From Cellvibrionaceae bacterium (GTDB taxonomy: Bacteria; Pseudomonadota; Gammaproteobacteria; Pseudomonadales; Cellvibrionaceae), in NCBI GenBank assembly GCA_021151525.1, contig JAGKXD010000005.1, positions 24,820-88,819 on the forward strand: a DNA stretch of 64,000 bases, written 5' to 3'. The position numbers and the translations under genes were made by a program. The notes below the pieces were generated by a model. It had not been told where the DNA came from, ran no database searches, and was given only the letters and a program-made list of their open reading frames with translations. Shown here piece by piece: positions 63,126 through 64,000 of the stretch (positions are counted from its first letter, which is position 1; each line of letters starts with the position of its first letter).

Positions 63126-64000
63126 TTAAAAGCTGTAAGAAATATTCGCACCCACCTCTTTATCTGGCACGGTACTGGAACCCGAATATTGGCTTATAAA
63201 GAAATGGATATTGACCTGATCCCAAGGCGTTAAATCAATATATTCGCTGAGGATTTTGGTATCTGACTCATTCGTCAAATAGGATTGCTGATCGTTAAAG
63301 CTAACACCAACACTTAACCACTTCGCTAACTCTTTTGATAGATTAAGATTTGCATAGACAAAGTTTCGTGTTGGATAAACATCCGCCACAGAATCATCCC
63401 CCGATACAAAATCGTAGCCAATATTCGCACTGAAAGAAAAACCCTCAGGACGATAAGATATACCCGCCTCCAGCAATCCATCTTTGGTTCCGCTGCCAAT
63501 ACCTACCTCACTATCACCGGTATCTGCTTTATAACCCAAACCAAAGCTTGCTCCCCAATTTGATTCATCGCCCAACGGCAACCGATAATGCGCAAATGCT
63601 GTCGCATCCCCGATACCATTATGGCTTTCATTTAAATTAGCTAATGTCTCCAAAATTTTATCGCACCGAGTCAATTGCTTTTGCGTGATCTTTCCGCGAT
63701 CAAGTAAAATTTGCTGCTTGGCTGGTGTAAGCGCAGTAATGCGCTCACAACGAGTAATCAGTCTTGGGCGAACGCCATTAATATAAAACTCACCTTGCAT
63801 GTCATACCAAGGCAGACTGAGTGACAAATCCCAATTTCCCACAACCAAATCGGGGGCAATAACTAGGCTTGTTGATTTAGCTGTAGATTTAGCGAGGTCT
63901 TGCTGTTGATGGGCCAGATCAACATCTAGCGACCAACTTGTATCGGTTTGATCATCCGCATAGGTGGCGGCACCAGCACACAAAACAAAAGCAATACTAA
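63126..64000 (-). CDS. Outer-membrane beta-barrel protein, 5' end cut by the window
   Basis: The frame is open to the window edge: residues just before the apparent start (IAFVLCAGAATYA) form the end of a signal peptide, so the gene begins past 64000. The mature part shows alternating amphipathic strands (DLSLSLPWYDMQ, NWGASFGLGYKADTG, FSFSANIGYDF) and ends in Phe, as barrels do. A cysteine-bounded insertion (CERITALTPAKQQILL to TRCDKI, about residues 78-107) forms a probable extracellular or periplasmic loop with one disulfide. Family unknown; it is a putative transporter-like barrel. Confidence 0.75.
   Translation of the reverse strand, partial: SIAFVLCAGAATYADDQTDTSWSLDVDLAHQQQDLAKSTAKSTSLVIAPDLVVGNWDLSLSLPWYDMQGEFYINGVRPRLITRCERITALTPAKQQILLDRGKITQKQLTRCDKILETLANLNESHNGIGDATAFAHYRLPLGDESNWGASFGLGYKADTGDSEVGIGSGTKDGLLEAGISYRPEGFSFSANIGYDFVSGDDSVADVYPTRNFVYANLNLSKELAKWLSVGVSFNDQQSYLTNESDTKILSEYIDLTPWDQVNIHFFISQYSGSSTVPDKEVGANISYSF

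Overview
The window is ordinary chromosomal DNA from a gammaproteobacterium with a polar-flagellum lifestyle, most likely Cellvibrionales/Cellvibrionaceae (Cellvibrio-like). This placement is inferred from gene content and order, not from a search: a FleQ-type flagellar master regulator, EarP with an arginine-type EF-P, the 180-kDa-class NAD glutamate dehydrogenase, RlmKL beside rmf and pyrD, a MoxR/Bat operon, and a LysR regulator facing an etfBA-fpr cluster all look Pseudomonas-like, while the base composition is clearly more AT-rich than most Pseudomonas. No prophage, integrase, CRISPR array or rRNA operon was seen.

Layout. 1-3015: two small envelope proteins and an ABC exporter. 3066-3866: a solitary HEPN-like gene, a MITE/REP-like inverted repeat and a bidirectional terminator. 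3884-7886: Pit phosphate transporter, a DUF2058 protein, and earP-efp, where the glycosyltransferase and its target EF-P (Arg32) are adjacent. 8073-11561: small secreted protein, acyltransferase-3 membrane protein, LytS/LytTR two-component pair. 11637-20969: rlmKL, rmf, pyrD, a DUF2835 gene and the giant glutamate dehydrogenase. 21226-28484: six-gene MoxR/Bat (VWA) operon. 28518-34353: lipoprotein, DUF6882 protein, a chemoreceptor coupled to a NIT-like membrane partner, a pseudouridine synthase, a hexapeptide acyltransferase, and a manganese-type (yybP-ykoY) riboswitch in front of an UPF0016/GDT1 Mn exporter. 34537-38880: RhlE helicase, then fleQ and a fliS-fliT-fliS cluster behind a readable sigma-28 promoter. 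38968-43303: DUF2845 protein, a double cNMP-domain/rhodanese protein, a PLP deaminase-family enzyme, a coiled-coil protein and a 26-residue acidic micro-ORF. 43481-43741: tRNA-Val and tRNA-Asp with promoter and terminator. 43913-57385: orphan histidine kinase, trmA, GNAT, rmuC, murI, a methyltransferase, an AddAB-like nuclease/helicase pair and a DUF2007 zinc-ribbon protein. 57442-64000: DUF481 protein, fpr-etfA-etfB with a divergent FinR-like LysR gene, a periplasmic binding protein, and an outer-membrane barrel gene cut by the window end.

The most rewarding spots are: the riboswitch, whose switching helices can be drawn base by base (33601-33780); the chemoreceptor/NIT pair, which looks like a split sensor (29649-31593); the acidic micro-ORF with a strong ribosome binding site (43223-43303); the HEPN gene next to an inverted-repeat element (3066-3773); the cNMP-cNMP-rhodanese fusion (39370-40503); and the duplicated fliS with its sigma-28 promoter. 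I found no clear previously undescribed multi-gene system; the candidates are individually modest. Start codons were adjusted in several genes from ribosome binding sites and family N-termini; each case is noted.
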